This document shows, one piece after another, positions 27,381 through 35,507 of a DNA stretch of 64,000 nt. Under the pieces are notes generated by a model. It did no database searches. It saw only the letters and a program-made list of their open reading frames with translations, and was not told the origin of the DNA. Positions within the stretch are counted from its first letter, which is position 1. Each line of letters begins with the position of its first letter. Both the position numbers and the translations under genes were made by a program. Origin of the DNA: Allobranchiibius sp. CTAmp26. GTDB lineage: Bacteria; Actinomycetota; Actinomycetes; Actinomycetales; Dermatophilaceae. The stretch spans positions 1 to 64,000 of the forward strand of contig NZ_JAGEKR010000004.1 in the NCBI RefSeq assembly GCF_017565405.1, written 5' to 3'.

Positions 27381-27413
27381 AGCGGCCGATCCCTCCAGGG
27401 GTCGGCCGCTTTC
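27381..27413 (+). terminator. Rho-independent terminator
   Basis: A 13-bp stem with one G-T pair (27381..27393, AGCGGCCGATCCC, with 27398..27410) closes a TCCA loop and is followed by TTTCT. It ends the small DUF2613-like gene and is the best classical terminator in the window. Confidence 0.85.
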
Positions 27414-27454
27414 TGCATGCTCAGCTCGCACGCTCGACGATGGCGCACCTATGG

Positions 27455-27486
27455 CCGAGTGACACAGGTAGGCCTGCGTCACTCGG
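27455..27486. terminator. Hairpin with GTGACACAGGT element
   Basis: CCGAGTGAC (27455..27463) pairs with GTCACTCGG (27478..27486) around a 14-base loop. It lies between the converging small gene and GT4 gene. The word GTGACACAGGT also occurs in the hairpin at 60823..60883, which is likewise between convergent genes. Confidence 0.5.
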
Positions 27487-27530
27487 GCACAGCTGCGTCA
27501 CCGTGGAGGTCGGCGAGCGGTACGCCGCCG

Positions 27531-28892
27531 TCAGCGGGGGACGGTGGCCGGCTCGTCGACGGGGTCCGCGTCCACGTCTACGTCCACGGTCGGCACACAC
27601 GCGCGATCGGTGTCGTCGAGTCGGCTATCACCGGAGATGAGCGCAGCGACCGTGACGGGCGCTGAGCCGTGCATGCCGTGCACCTGCTGCAGGTCCACCG
27701 ACGCCGGGCCCAGGGTGGCCGGCTGATCGGGCCGCGCCCGGTGACCGAGCACGGAGTGCAAGGTGTGCTCGAGGCGTTCGGCGGCCGACCACCAGCTGAA
27801 GCTGTGCGCGTGGTCGCGGGCCGCGGCGCCCAACTGACCGCGCAGACCGTCGTCCTGCAGGATCCGGCGCGCCTGGGCGCGCATGTCGGCGTAGTCCTTG
27901 GACAGCAGACCGGTCAGCCCGTGCAGGATCGACTCGCTCGGGCCGCCGGCCTCGGCGAAGGCGATGCTCGGGGTGGCGTGCAGGCCGGCCTCGACGATGA
28001 TCAGCCCCCAGCCCTCCTTGTGCGAGGGCACCAGCATCAACCAGGACCGAGCCAGCAGGGTGTGCTTGGTCGTTTCTTCCACGAACCCGTGGAAGTGCAC
28101 CCGGTCGGCGACACCCCGCTGCGCGGCGTGCTCGCGCAACTGCGGTTCCCAGTAGCCCGATCCGACGATGTCCAGCGACAGCGTGGGCAGCACGTCGGTC
28201 AGGTCGGCGACCACGTCGATCGCCAGCTCGACCTGCTTGTGCGGGACCAGACGGCCGAGCACGGTCATCGACGGCTCGGCCGACCGGGCCACGGAGCGGT
28301 AGGAGTCCAGATCGGCCGGGTGGTCGTTGCCGGAGTAGACCAGGTCGACCCGCTCGGGCTCGATGCCCAGGGAGGCCAGATCGGCGCGGGTGGCCTGGGA
28401 GACGGTGACGTAGCGCGAGTGCCGGTAGACCCGCGGCGCGACCTTGCTCTCCAGGAACCACCCCACCGCGGCGATGGGGCCCGGGAAGAGCGAGCGCCAC
28501 TGGTCGCGGTGCACGTGGTGGGTGATGTTGACGACCGGGTTCCGCGCGAGCAGCGGCGCCCAGAACGGCACCCCGTTCTGCACGTCGAGGACCACGTCGT
28601 AGTCGCCGCGGTGCCGGGCGGCGTACAGCAGTCCCCGTAGGTAGCAGGTGAACCGTCCTCCGCGGCGTACGACGTCGACGTCGCCGTGCCGATCGACGGC
28701 GCGGGCACCGGGGAATCGGCTGGTGAAGATGGTGACGCGGTGACCGCGTTCGGTGAGGATCTGCGCGGTCCGCTCGGTGAAGGTCTCCGCGCCGCCCGCC
28801 TCAGGGTTCTCCCGGTCGCGCCACGAGAGGTAGAGAATGCGCATCGGCACGTTGCTGGCCGATGTCGTGTCAGCGTTGCCGCTCACCTGCAC
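27531..28892 (-). CDS. Family 4 glycosyltransferase
   Basis: A 453-residue GT-B enzyme. MRILYLSWRDRENPEAGGAE begins the fold with the acceptor-side GG loop; VLGRLVPHKQVELAIDVV and HKEGWGLIIVEAGLHATP (E-x7-E) form the donor site. It resembles GT4 proteins of capsule and exopolysaccharide clusters. I chose GTG 28892 because GAGGAG (28905..28900) lies seven bases upstream; this puts 16 residues before the conserved start at 28844. The last 70 residues are acidic (VDVDVDADPVDE) and probably disordered. It is divergent from a methyltransferase, and the intergenic region carries a GTNAC direct repeat. Confidence 0.88.
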   Translation of the reverse strand: MQVSGNADTTSASNVPMRILYLSWRDRENPEAGGAETFTERTAQILTERGHRVTIFTSRFPGARAVDRHGDVDVVRRGGRFTCYLRGLLYAARHRGDYDVVLDVQNGVPFWAPLLARNPVVNITHHVHRDQWRSLFPGPIAAVGWFLESKVAPRVYRHSRYVTVSQATRADLASLGIEPERVDLVYSGNDHPADLDSYRSVARSAEPSMTVLGRLVPHKQVELAIDVVADLTDVLPTLSLDIVGSGYWEPQLREHAAQRGVADRVHFHGFVEETTKHTLLARSWLMLVPSHKEGWGLIIVEAGLHATPSIAFAEAGGPSESILHGLTGLLSKDYADMRAQARRILQDDGLRGQLGAAARDHAHSFSWWSAAERLEHTLHSVLGHRARPDQPATLGPASVDLQQVHGMHGSAPVTVAALISGDSRLDDTDRACVPTVDVDVDADPVDEPATVPR

Positions 28893-28993
28893 TCGTGTAC
28901 TCCTCGTGGAATCGGGCGTCCGCGTCGGCAGGCGATGCCGGCGGCCTGGTGCGCCGTGCCGTCCACCGGGTCGTGCGCGCACCGACGGATAGG

Positions 28994-29009
28994 GTAACGC
29001 CGAAGTTAC
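28994..29009. promoter_or_regulatory. GTAAC-N6-GTTAC direct repeat
   Basis: GTAAC (28994..28998) and GTTAC (29005..29009) are separated by six bases, an 11-bp period, in the 164-bp divergent region between the GT4 and methyltransferase genes. The spacer contains GAA like the element at 27091..27106. The spacing fits the GTNAC-N6-GTNAC sites of MtrA/GlnR-type regulators. Confidence 0.45.
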
Positions 29010-29056
29010 TCCTAGGTAGAACTTGTAGGTAAGAACGGGAAGGAACATCAGCCGAG

Positions 29057-29941
29057 ATGGCCGCCACCGGGGTCGCCGCGATCCGCGAGGACTGCGAGAT
29101 CTGCCGTGCCCGGATGCGACCGTTCGCGCTGCGTGGTGGCGGGGAGCTCGCCCGCTGTGAGCGATGCGGCCATCTCCTGCGCGATCTGGACGAGGCACCC
29201 GGTGCGCATCGCGACCTGGCGTACGGCGGTGAGCCCACCCTCGATCGGATCCGTCTCGACCTGACCTACCGGGCGATGCGGCGGGCCGCGCCGGGCGGGA
29301 CGCCGCGGTCGGTGTTCGAGGTGGGGTACGGGAGCGGGTCGATGCTGCGGCGCTTCCTCGACGGCGGTGCCTCGATCGCGGGGGCCGACCCCGACCAGCT
29401 GCGGATCGACGTGGACCCGCGCGTGGTGGCCCAGGGCAGGTTGTCCGGTGGGGCCGTGGAGGACGTGCCGCGCGACGGTGCGGACCCGGTCGATCTCGTC
29501 TACGGGATCCACGTGCTCGAACACGTGGTGGATCCGGTGGCGACCCTGGCCGTCGCGTTCGAGTTGGTGCGTCCCGGGGGGACGGTGCAGTTCTTCACCC
29601 CGGCGGGTGACAGCGACGGCGTACGCCTCTACGGAGCGGCCTGGTGGATGCTCGAGGACCCCACCCATGTGCGGTTCTTCACGGCCGACAGCCTCGCGCG
29701 CGCCGCGACGGACGCCGGGTTCGTCGACGTCGAGGTCCGGCGACCGGTCCTGGACAGTCTGACGACCGACGCCGCGAGCGCCGTACGCCGCTGGCGCCCG
29801 GCGTCTCGCCCGCGCGGCGTCCTCGCCTCCCGGGGTGTCATCGCGACCGGGCTCGCTTCGGCGCCACTGGTGCTGGCGGCCCGTGCGGTCCGGCCGGGCC
29901 TGCGACCGACTCTGCACCTGATCGCCCGGCGGCCGGCATGA
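29057..29941 (+). CDS. Zinc-ribbon class I SAM methyltransferase
   Basis: A 294-residue protein. Four cysteines, C13-x2-C16-x17-C34-x2-C37, form an N-terminal zinc ribbon of the type found on sugar C-methyltransferases and related enzymes. VFEVGYGSGSMLRRF is the SAM motif I, HVLEHVVDPVATLA is the conserved post-motif, and TPAGDSDGVRLYGAAWWMLEDPTHVRFF is the family's C-terminal signature. It probably modifies a nucleotide sugar or glycan of the island. ATG 29057 has GGAAGGA about 12 bases upstream. It overlaps the next methyltransferase by four bases. Confidence 0.85.
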   Translation: MAATGVAAIREDCEICRARMRPFALRGGGELARCERCGHLLRDLDEAPGAHRDLAYGGEPTLDRIRLDLTYRAMRRAAPGGTPRSVFEVGYGSGSMLRRFLDGGASIAGADPDQLRIDVDPRVVAQGRLSGGAVEDVPRDGADPVDLVYGIHVLEHVVDPVATLAVAFELVRPGGTVQFFTPAGDSDGVRLYGAAWWMLEDPTHVRFFTADSLARAATDAGFVDVEVRRPVLDSLTTDAASAVRRWRPASRPRGVLASRGVIATGLASAPLVLAARAVRPGLRPTLHLIARRPA

Positions 29942-30654
29942 GCGCGCAGCGTCGCGGTCTCGCGCGGTCCGCCCGTCTCTTCCACGCGTTCACCCTGGAG
30001 CAGACTCGGCCCGATGTGTTCTACGGCGCGCTGGCGGCCGACTCGATCGAGCTGCTGCAGGAGCTCACCGACCTGCGGGGTGCGTCCGTGCTCGACGTGG
30101 GCGCGGGCCCGGCCGAGTTCGCCAGCGCGTTCCGGGCAGCCGGTGCGCGCTACGTGCCGGTCGACCACGACCCAGCCGTCTCCTCGGTGCACGACGGGGG
30201 GCTGGTCGCGACCGCGGCGGCCCTGCCGGTGGCCGACCGCAGCGTCGACCTGGTCTTCAGCAGCAACCTGTGGGAGCACGTCCAGCACCCCGAGCAGGTC
30301 GCCGACGAGATGGTGCGGGTCGTGCGCCCGGGCGGGTTGGTCTTCCTCTCCTACACCAACTGGCTCTCGCCGTGGGGCGGGCACGAGACGTCGCCGTGGC
30401 ACTGGCTGGGCGGTGAGCGCGCCGCGCGCCGGTACACCCGCAAGCACGGGCACCCGCCGAAGAACACGGTCGACCACACGCTCTACCGGATCAGCGTCGC
30501 GCAGGGCCTGCGATGGGCGCAGCGTCACCCCGAGGTCGAGGTGCTGGTGGCCCGCCCGCGGTACCTGCCCGACGTGGCCCGGCATCTGCTGAAGGTGCCC
30601 GGGCTGCGGGAGCTGCTGACGTGGAACCTCCTGCTCGTGCTGCGTCGACGGTGA
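29938..30654 (+). CDS. Class I SAM methyltransferase
   Basis: A 238-residue methyltransferase with motif I VLDVGAGPAEFASAF, the acidic VPVDHD that binds the ribose, and NLWEHVQHPEQVADEMVRVVRPGG. SYTNWLSPWGGHETSPWHW and the C-terminal basic stretch recall actinobacterial methyltransferases found beside AftD genes. Its ATG overlaps the preceding stop (ATGA), and its stop shares one base with the aftD start (TGATG). Substrate unknown. Confidence 0.87.
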   Translation: MSAQRRGLARSARLFHAFTLEQTRPDVFYGALAADSIELLQELTDLRGASVLDVGAGPAEFASAFRAAGARYVPVDHDPAVSSVHDGGLVATAAALPVADRSVDLVFSSNLWEHVQHPEQVADEMVRVVRPGGLVFLSYTNWLSPWGGHETSPWHWLGGERAARRYTRKHGHPPKNTVDHTLYRISVAQGLRWAQRHPEVEVLVARPRYLPDVARHLLKVPGLRELLTWNLLLVLRRR

Positions 30655-33600
30655 TGTCCGGCGACGCGCGGACCCTCCGCGTCGTGGACCGGGTCACTCG
30701 CGAGCAGCCGGACGGCGCTCTGCCGGACCGGGCACGCGTCGTCCGCGTCCTGGCCGTCCTCGCCATGGCCCTGCTGCCGTGGCTCGTCGCGCCGGGACAG
30801 GTGCAGCCCGACACCAAGATCGACCTGACGCTCTCCCCATGGACGTATCTGGCCCGCTCGGTCGACGCCTGGAACGGCCACGCGGGCCTGGGCGAGCTGC
30901 AGAACCAGGCGTACGGCTACCTCTTCCCGATGGGCCCCGTCTTCGGCATCGGCCATTCCCTGGGTCTGCCGGCGTGGGCGTGCCAGCGCGTCTGGTGGAC
31001 GATCCTGCTGCTGGTCGCCTTCCTGGGCGTCGCCCGGCTGGTGCGCGAGCTGCGGCTCGCCGGACCGTCCGTCGCGCTGCTGGCGGCTGCGGCGTACGCG
31101 CTGTGTCCCCGGGTGCTCACGCTCCTCGCCGAGAACTCCAGCGAGGCGTGGCCGATGGCGGTGGCGCCGTGGCTGGTGCTCGCCGCCAGGCCGCTCGTGC
31201 GCGCAGACCTCGACCGGCGCGGCGTGCTGCGCGCGGTCGCGGTCGGCGGATTGCTGGCCGCGGCGCTGGGTGGGGTCAACGCCGCCGCGTCCGGGCTGAT
31301 GCTGGTCGTGCCGTTCCTGTTCCTGATCACCCACCCGCGGGGGCGTCGCCGCATCGGGTGGTGGGCGGTCGGCGTCCTGGCCGGTGCGTCGTGGTGGCTG
31401 CTGCCGCTGCTGGTGCTCGGCGGGTACGGGTACCCGTTCCTGGACTTCATCGAGACCGCGTCGATGACCACGGCGGTCACGTCCACGCCGAACGTGCTGC
31501 GGGGCGACTCCGACTGGATCGCCTACATCCTGGACTCCGCCGGGCACCCCACCTGGCAGGCGGGCTGGACCAGCGCGCAGTCGCTGGTGTCGATCCTCGC
31601 GACCAGTGCGGTGGCGGGCGTCGGGCTCGTCGGCGTCGCCCGGCTGCGCTCGCACCTCGGCCGGTTCGCGGTGCTGAGCGTCCTCGTCGGCACCGTGTTC
31701 ATGACGGTCGGGCACCACGGGGTCGTCGGTAGTCCGGTCGCGGTGCAGGTGCGCGCGCTGCTGGACGGATCACTGGCGCCGCTGCGCAACGTCCACAAGG
31801 CCGACGCGCTCATCCGGCTGCCCGTGGTGCTCGGACTGGCCGTGGTGCTGGACCGGTTGCGCCGCTCGCGTGAGGTGGCCGCGCGCCTCGTGGCCGCCGC
31901 TCTCGTCGTCCTCGTCGCAGCGGCCATGACCCCGATCTGGCAGGGCCGGCTGGCTGATTCCGGCGGCTACCGCGCTGTCCCCGCCTCGTGGTCGGCGATG
32001 GCACACCGCATCGACGCGGCGGCCGAGCGAGCCGGTGGGAGCACCCTGCTCTTCCCCAACGCGCGCACCGCGACCTACGACTGGGGCACCACGAGCGACG
32101 ACCCGATGAGCGCGCTCGCGGCCTCCCCGCTGGTGTTCCGGGCCGCAGCGCCGCTCGGCGAGCCGGGTGCGACCCGGATGCTCGACACCGCCGACCAGCT
32201 CGCCGCCTCCGGCCAGGTGCAGCCGGGCCTCGCGGCGGGTCTGGCACGGATGGGCATCGCGCGCGTCGTGGTGCGCCACTCCATCGCCTCCACCGTGGGG
32301 GCGCAGCCGTGGTCGCTGGTCGAGGCCACCCTGCGCCGGTCGCCCGGATTCGCGTACGCCGGATCCACCGGCACCGGCACCGGCACCGACCGCCTCACGC
32401 TGTGGACGGTCGGCGGATCGCAGACCGTCGCGGCGTACCCGCAGGGCCACGACCTGCGGGTCGTCGGCGGCCCGGAGTCCGTCTTCGACCTGTCGACCGT
32501 GGGCGCGCTCTCCCCGAACGACTGGACGCAGGTGGTGGGAGGTACGACGGGCGCGGGCGGCGCCGTTCCGGACGTCGTGACCGACTCCCTGCGGTGGCGC
32601 TCGTACAACAACGGTGTCTCCGCGACCGACGGCTACAGCCCGACGCTGACCCGTGACGACACCACGCCGGACCACATCGGCGCCCGCGACCTGCCGCCCG
32701 GCGGCGACCCCGCGAGCCAGCCGGTGCGCGCGCTGATCGGGATGACCTCGTGGTCGGCCTCGTCCTCCGGCGCGGACCCGACCGCTGCGACGTACGCCGG
32801 GCCCGGAGCCGGCATCGCGGCCGCCTTCGACGACGACCCGGCGACCGCCTGGCGCACCGGCGATCACGAGGCGACCGCGAGCCTGTCGTTCACCCCCAGC
32901 GCGCGAACGCCGCTGCGCGAGGTCGACGTCGACCTCGCCTCCGGCCCCGGGCTGGACCGGATCGGTTCCCTGCGCCTGTCAGTGGGCGCGGTGCGCGGTC
33001 CGACGGTGCAGGTGGCGCGGGGGCAGACGGCCGTGCGCCTGCAGCTACCGCGCGCCGCGACCGGCACCGTCCGCGTCGAACTGCACGTCGCCGGCGTCCC
33101 CACCGACCCGGTCATGGGTCTGACGGGGGTGTCCGTGCCCGGGCAGCGCCTCGGCAGCGTGATCGCACTTCCGGGCCGCGTCGACCCGACCCGGACGTCG
33201 GTCCTGTTGCGGCGCGATCCGCGCGAGCGCAGCACCGCGGCCGCCCAGGGCGAGGACCCCGCGCTGCTGGCTCGCCGGGTCACGTTCTCCCGGTCGGGTC
33301 CGGTCGCGCCGAGCGTCTGGGTGCGATCCGAAGGCGGGCACGCCGGTGGACTGCAGCTCGCCTGCGGCGCGGCCGGTGTGCTGCACGTCGGGACGACGTC
33401 GGTGCCGTTGCGGCTGACCGCCTCCGCAGCGCAGATCGCGCAGGGAGCGCTCCTGCACGCGGCGCCGTGCACGACATCGGCGGCCGTCGCTGCCGGCCCC
33501 CAGACGGTGTCGGTCACCCCCGGCAGCGGGGTGCGCGCCGAACTGGTCTACCTGCAGCCTCGGTCGGCGGCGGGCGTTGGCACGGCGACCGATCGGACCT

Positions 33601-34331
33601 CCGTGTCCGCGCGCGCGTCCGGGGCGCTGCGGTCAGGAGACGGAACCGTCCGTGTCGATGGGGGAGGCACCCGGGTCGTGGCACTGACCGAGGGCTACAA
33701 CCGCGGGTGGCACGCCTCGCTCGCGGGCCGCTCGCTCCCGACGGTGCGGGTGGACGGCTGGCGACAGGGGTTCGTGGTGCCACCCGGACCGGCGGCGACG
33801 GTGCACGTGACGTTCGGGCCCACGCGGTGGCAGCGCGCGGGCCTGCTGGTGGGCGCGCTGGCAGTCCTGGCGCTCGCCGCGCTGGCCGTCGCGACCCGCC
33901 GACGCACGCGACGGGTCCCCGCGCATGAGATCGACCCGACGGACGTCGAGAACGAGACCGGTGGGGGCGTCGTCGTCGCCGCGGTGCTGTCCGTCGGCGT
34001 GGGGGTGTTGATGAGCGGCCCGGCCGGTGCGGTCGTCGGCGTGCTCTGCATGCTGGTGCCGCGGCGGCTGCTGGGCTGGGGGATCGGCGGGTCGATGGCG
34101 CTCGCCGGGGTGCTGCTCGCCGGGCTCGGTGTGGTCGACCAGCGGTCGGCCGGGGCGATCCTCGGTCAGCTCGCCGGGACGGTCACCGCGTGCCTGCTGG
34201 CACGGTGTCCTCCGCGGCGGCGGACCGGGTCCGCTGATGGGCCCGCGCCAGCACCGGACGCTCCACCAGGCTCACCGACATCCTCGCCACCACCACCGAC
34301 AGCGCCGTCACCGCGACCAGCGTCGTCGTGA
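30654..34331 (+). CDS. aftD: AftD-family alpha-(1->3)-arabinofuranosyltransferase (DUF3367), second copy
   Basis: A 1225-residue GT-C enzyme, the more typical AftD of the two. PDTKIDLTLSPWTYLARS is the catalytic acidic loop, and LQNQAYGYLFPMGP is a strong family signature. About 11 helices reach residue 440; the extracytoplasmic part has a discoidin-like module near residue 720 (AFDDDPATAWRTGD), and helices return near residue 1055 and after residue 1095. M. tuberculosis AftD branches arabinan from decaprenyl-phospho-arabinose; the substrate here may differ, as no arabinogalactan pathway is visible. The last 50 residues (Pro/Ser-rich) are antisense to the end of the convergent acyltransferase and look like read-through rather than conserved protein. 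Confidence 0.87.
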   Translation: MSGDARTLRVVDRVTREQPDGALPDRARVVRVLAVLAMALLPWLVAPGQVQPDTKIDLTLSPWTYLARSVDAWNGHAGLGELQNQAYGYLFPMGPVFGIGHSLGLPAWACQRVWWTILLLVAFLGVARLVRELRLAGPSVALLAAAAYALCPRVLTLLAENSSEAWPMAVAPWLVLAARPLVRADLDRRGVLRAVAVGGLLAAALGGVNAAASGLMLVVPFLFLITHPRGRRRIGWWAVGVLAGASWWLLPLLVLGGYGYPFLDFIETASMTTAVTSTPNVLRGDSDWIAYILDSAGHPTWQAGWTSAQSLVSILATSAVAGVGLVGVARLRSHLGRFAVLSVLVGTVFMTVGHHGVVGSPVAVQVRALLDGSLAPLRNVHKADALIRLPVVLGLAVVLDRLRRSREVAARLVAAALVVLVAAAMTPIWQGRLADSGGYRAVPASWSAMAHRIDAAAERAGGSTLLFPNARTATYDWGTTSDDPMSALAASPLVFRAAAPLGEPGATRMLDTADQLAASGQVQPGLAAGLARMGIARVVVRHSIASTVGAQPWSLVEATLRRSPGFAYAGSTGTGTGTDRLTLWTVGGSQTVAAYPQGHDLRVVGGPESVFDLSTVGALSPNDWTQVVGGTTGAGGAVPDVVTDSLRWRSYNNGVSATDGYSPTLTRDDTTPDHIGARDLPPGGDPASQPVRALIGMTSWSASSSGADPTAATYAGPGAGIAAAFDDDPATAWRTGDHEATASLSFTPSARTPLREVDVDLASGPGLDRIGSLRLSVGAVRGPTVQVARGQTAVRLQLPRAATGTVRVELHVAGVPTDPVMGLTGVSVPGQRLGSVIALPGRVDPTRTSVLLRRDPRERSTAAAQGEDPALLARRVTFSRSGPVAPSVWVRSEGGHAGGLQLACGAAGVLHVGTTSVPLRLTASAAQIAQGALLHAAPCTTSAAVAAGPQTVSVTPGSGVRAELVYLQPRSAAGVGTATDRTSVSARASGALRSGDGTVRVDGGGTRVVALTEGYNRGWHASLAGRSLPTVRVDGWRQGFVVPPGPAATVHVTFGPTRWQRAGLLVGALAVLALAALAVATRRRTRRVPAHEIDPTDVENETGGGVVVAAVLSVGVGVLMSGPAGAVVGVLCMLVPRRLLGWGIGGSMALAGVLLAGLGVVDQRSAGAILGQLAGTVTACLLARCPPRRRTGSADGPAPAPDAPPGSPTSSPPPPTAPSPRPASS

Positions 34332-35364
34332 ACGCTCCGGTGAAGAGTCCGCGCGAGGTCACCAGGTAGACCACCTGCAGGGCCAGCACGTGCCAGAGGA
34401 AGACCGGGTACGACGCGTCGCCCAGCCAGCGCGCGGCCGGCGATCCGGCGGCAGCCCGCGCCACGGCGCCGCGCACCGGGCTGGTCGCCGCCAGCACCAG
34501 GAGCCCGGCGATGGCCGTGTAGAGGAGTTCCTTCACGACGGCCTGCGCGGGCGTCGGCGACTGCAGGTCGACCGGGCCGGCCAGGGGAGTGGCGGCGAGC
34601 AGATAGAGCAGCGCGGCGCCAAGCACGACGACGCCGGGGTTGGTGCGCGCGAAGTCCAGCCACCGGCCCGCCGTCGTCGACACCGCAATCGACCCGGTCT
34701 CGGAGAGGACGGCGAGCGCGGCGCCCGCCGCGAACCATCCCGCGTGACCGAGCACCGAGGTCGCCAGCACCCCGGCGCCGGAGTGCGGATCCACCCCGGT
34801 CCAAGCAGCCGAGGCACCCTGGGCGACCAGCCCGAGCAGCAGCGCGCCGCCGAGGACCGGCCACACCCTGCGCGGGCGCTGGGCCAGGCGTCCGAGAGCT
34901 GTGCCGATGACGGGCACCAGCACGTAGAACGTCACCTCGGTCGTGAGACTCCAGGTCTGCGAGAACGACTGGTACGAGTGGCCGGAATACCCCTGCAGCA
35001 CCACCACGTGCAGGGCGATGTCGACGGGCGACCCGACCCCACCGGTGCGCACCGGTGCGAGCGCCGCGACCGCGAGCACGGCGGCCAGCGCGACCCAGTA
35101 GGCGGGCAGGATGCGCGCCGCGCGGCGTACGGCGTAGCGGCGCAGGTCGGGCCTGGGTCGGCCCGCCAGCCCGGCACGCAGGAAGGGGCGCAGCAGCAGG
35201 AACGCCGAGATGGCGAAGAACACCGCGACCCCTGCGTCACCGCGTGCGAGCAGCGGCCCGGAGACGTCCAGGTGGTCGGCGCCGGTCCAGAACGCGACAT
35301 GGGTGAGGAGCACGAGGGTGGCAGCGAGCGCGCGGAGCAGATCGAGCATGGAGTAGCGGCGCAC
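34183..35364 (-). CDS. Acyltransferase-3 family membrane O-acyltransferase
   Basis: A 393-residue OafA-type protein with about ten helices and no SGNH domain, unlike the pair at 10632..14566. YSMLDLLRALAATLVLLTHVAFW is the conserved beginning, RRAARILPAYW and TWSLTTEVTFYVLVP follow, and SLVERPVLAR ends the domain. It would acylate a sugar of the surface glycan. I favour GTG 35364; ATG 35349 is the alternative. Its 3' end overlaps the aftD 3' end by 149 bases on the other strand. Confidence 0.85.
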   Translation of the reverse strand: MRRYSMLDLLRALAATLVLLTHVAFWTGADHLDVSGPLLARGDAGVAVFFAISAFLLLRPFLRAGLAGRPRPDLRRYAVRRAARILPAYWVALAAVLAVAALAPVRTGGVGSPVDIALHVVVLQGYSGHSYQSFSQTWSLTTEVTFYVLVPVIGTALGRLAQRPRRVWPVLGGALLLGLVAQGASAAWTGVDPHSGAGVLATSVLGHAGWFAAGAALAVLSETGSIAVSTTAGRWLDFARTNPGVVVLGAALLYLLAATPLAGPVDLQSPTPAQAVVKELLYTAIAGLLVLAATSPVRGAVARAAAGSPAARWLGDASYPVFLWHVLALQVVYLVTSRGLFTGAFTTTLVAVTALSVVVARMSVSLVERPVLARAHQRTRSAAAEDTVPAGTR

Positions 35365-35371
35365 GCGTTCT

Positions 35372-35385
35372 GTGACCCCCGTTAC
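35372..35385. promoter_or_regulatory. GTGAC-N4-GTTAC element
   Basis: GTGAC (35372..35376) and GTTAC (35381..35385), four bases apart, lie in the divergent region before the acyltransferase and hddA. The same arrangement occurs at 18852..18865. The 9-bp period differs from the N6 sites, so it may not be the same regulator. Confidence 0.3.
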
Positions 35386-35507
35386 TCTCCAGTAGTCTGC
35401 ACGGACGCCTGCGGTGGACGACGTCGCACGAGATCCCTGATCCGCCGGGCGCGTCCCCGCTCCTACCTCGGGCCCGGGGTCCACCACGTTCAGGAGGCTA
35501 GCCGCCG

